Source: Paenibacillus periandrae | Lineage (GTDB): Bacteria > Bacillota > Bacilli > Paenibacillales > NBRC-103111 | Assembly (NCBI RefSeq): GCF_022458865.1 | Contig: NZ_JAJNMU010000026.1 | Span: 58,559-122,558, forward strand | Length of the DNA stretch: 64,000 nucleotides | Direction of reading: 5' to 3' | Shown here: piece after piece, positions 63,932 through 64,000 of the stretch | How positions within the stretch are numbered: position 1 is the stretch's first letter | How the letters are laid out: every line of letters begins with the position of its first letter | Position numbers and translations under genes: made by a program | The notes under the pieces: model-generated | What the model saw: the letters and a program-made list of their open reading frames with translations, nothing else | Told to the model about the DNA's origin: nothing | The model's database searches: none

Positions 63932-64000
63932 AAGCTTCGTCGAATCCATAAACAGAAGAAGGACATCGCCTTTGAATAGAGAAATTTTTGGTTACCACGC

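Overview
The window looks like a Gram-positive, spore-forming bacterium of the Paenibacillaceae (inference). The left part carries an SLH-domain surface protein, a class A penicillin-binding protein, a YqfQ/VrrA-like protein, a yerC-type TrpR-related gene, and a cbiX-dgkB-rlmCD run. The genes there are ordinary chromosomal genes with Bacillus-type ribosome binding sites. From about 13 kb the content becomes accessory, with AT-rich blocks.

Layout. 0-13 kb is core: siderophore-binding lipoprotein, SLH protein, PBP1A, AraC regulator, ThuA-like protein, YqfQ-like protein, YerC, CbiX, DgkB and RlmCD. 13.5-17.9 kb is an AT-rich two-gene nuclease-helicase system of the Hachiman/AbpAB type, whose helicase ends in a HIRAN domain. 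18.1-41.4 kb is a large RNA-repair island: a Y RNA, hen1 and pnkp; an inserted McrBC-like cassette; kptA and tatD, both broken; an R2K-type ATP-grasp and a NADAR protein; a cluster of small immunity-like genes; two WYL regulators, one frameshifted; three more tandem Y RNAs; the Ro60 orthologue; an RlaP nucleotidyltransferase; a helical-repeat protein; RtcB; and a small Cys-rich protein. 41.7-48 kb is an integrative-element module: integrase, excisionase, Xre regulator, second recombinase, ParB-like protein and palindromic iterons. 48.1-64 kb carries defence genes: a MazG-like gene with a PLD-helicase; a DISARM class 2-like drmE-drmA-drmB with a degraded drmC; and a divergent C5 methyltransferase and GHKL ATPase.

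The most interesting part is the RNA-repair island. Four Y-RNA-like genes share a terminal stem, a GAGGCGC bulge and a GGGTTACTTCG (or GGGTTCCTTCG) core. One is a circularly permuted tRNA in full, with its acceptor stem closed by a GAAG tetraloop; two keep only a T-arm; one keeps no clear tRNA part. Three lie in tandem directly upstream of the Ro60 gene, and the fourth lies 17 kb away upstream of hen1-pnkp. Both transcription units have the same roughly 50-bp upstream element at the same distance. This suggests one regulon joining RNA surveillance (Ro60/Y RNA) to two RNA end-healing and sealing routes (Pnkp-Hen1 and RtcB-RlaP), perhaps under the WYL regulators.

Several genes of this island carry single-base lesions: a lost base in mcrB, kptA and the WYL regulator, a nonsense codon in tatD, and an apparent extra G at the hen1-pnkp junction. 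They may be real decay or sequencing errors in short homopolymers; this cannot be decided from the sequence alone. The McrBC cassette sits between a complete pnkp and a second, truncated copy of the pnkp 3' end, which records its insertion into an ancestral hen1-pnkp-kptA-tatD operon.
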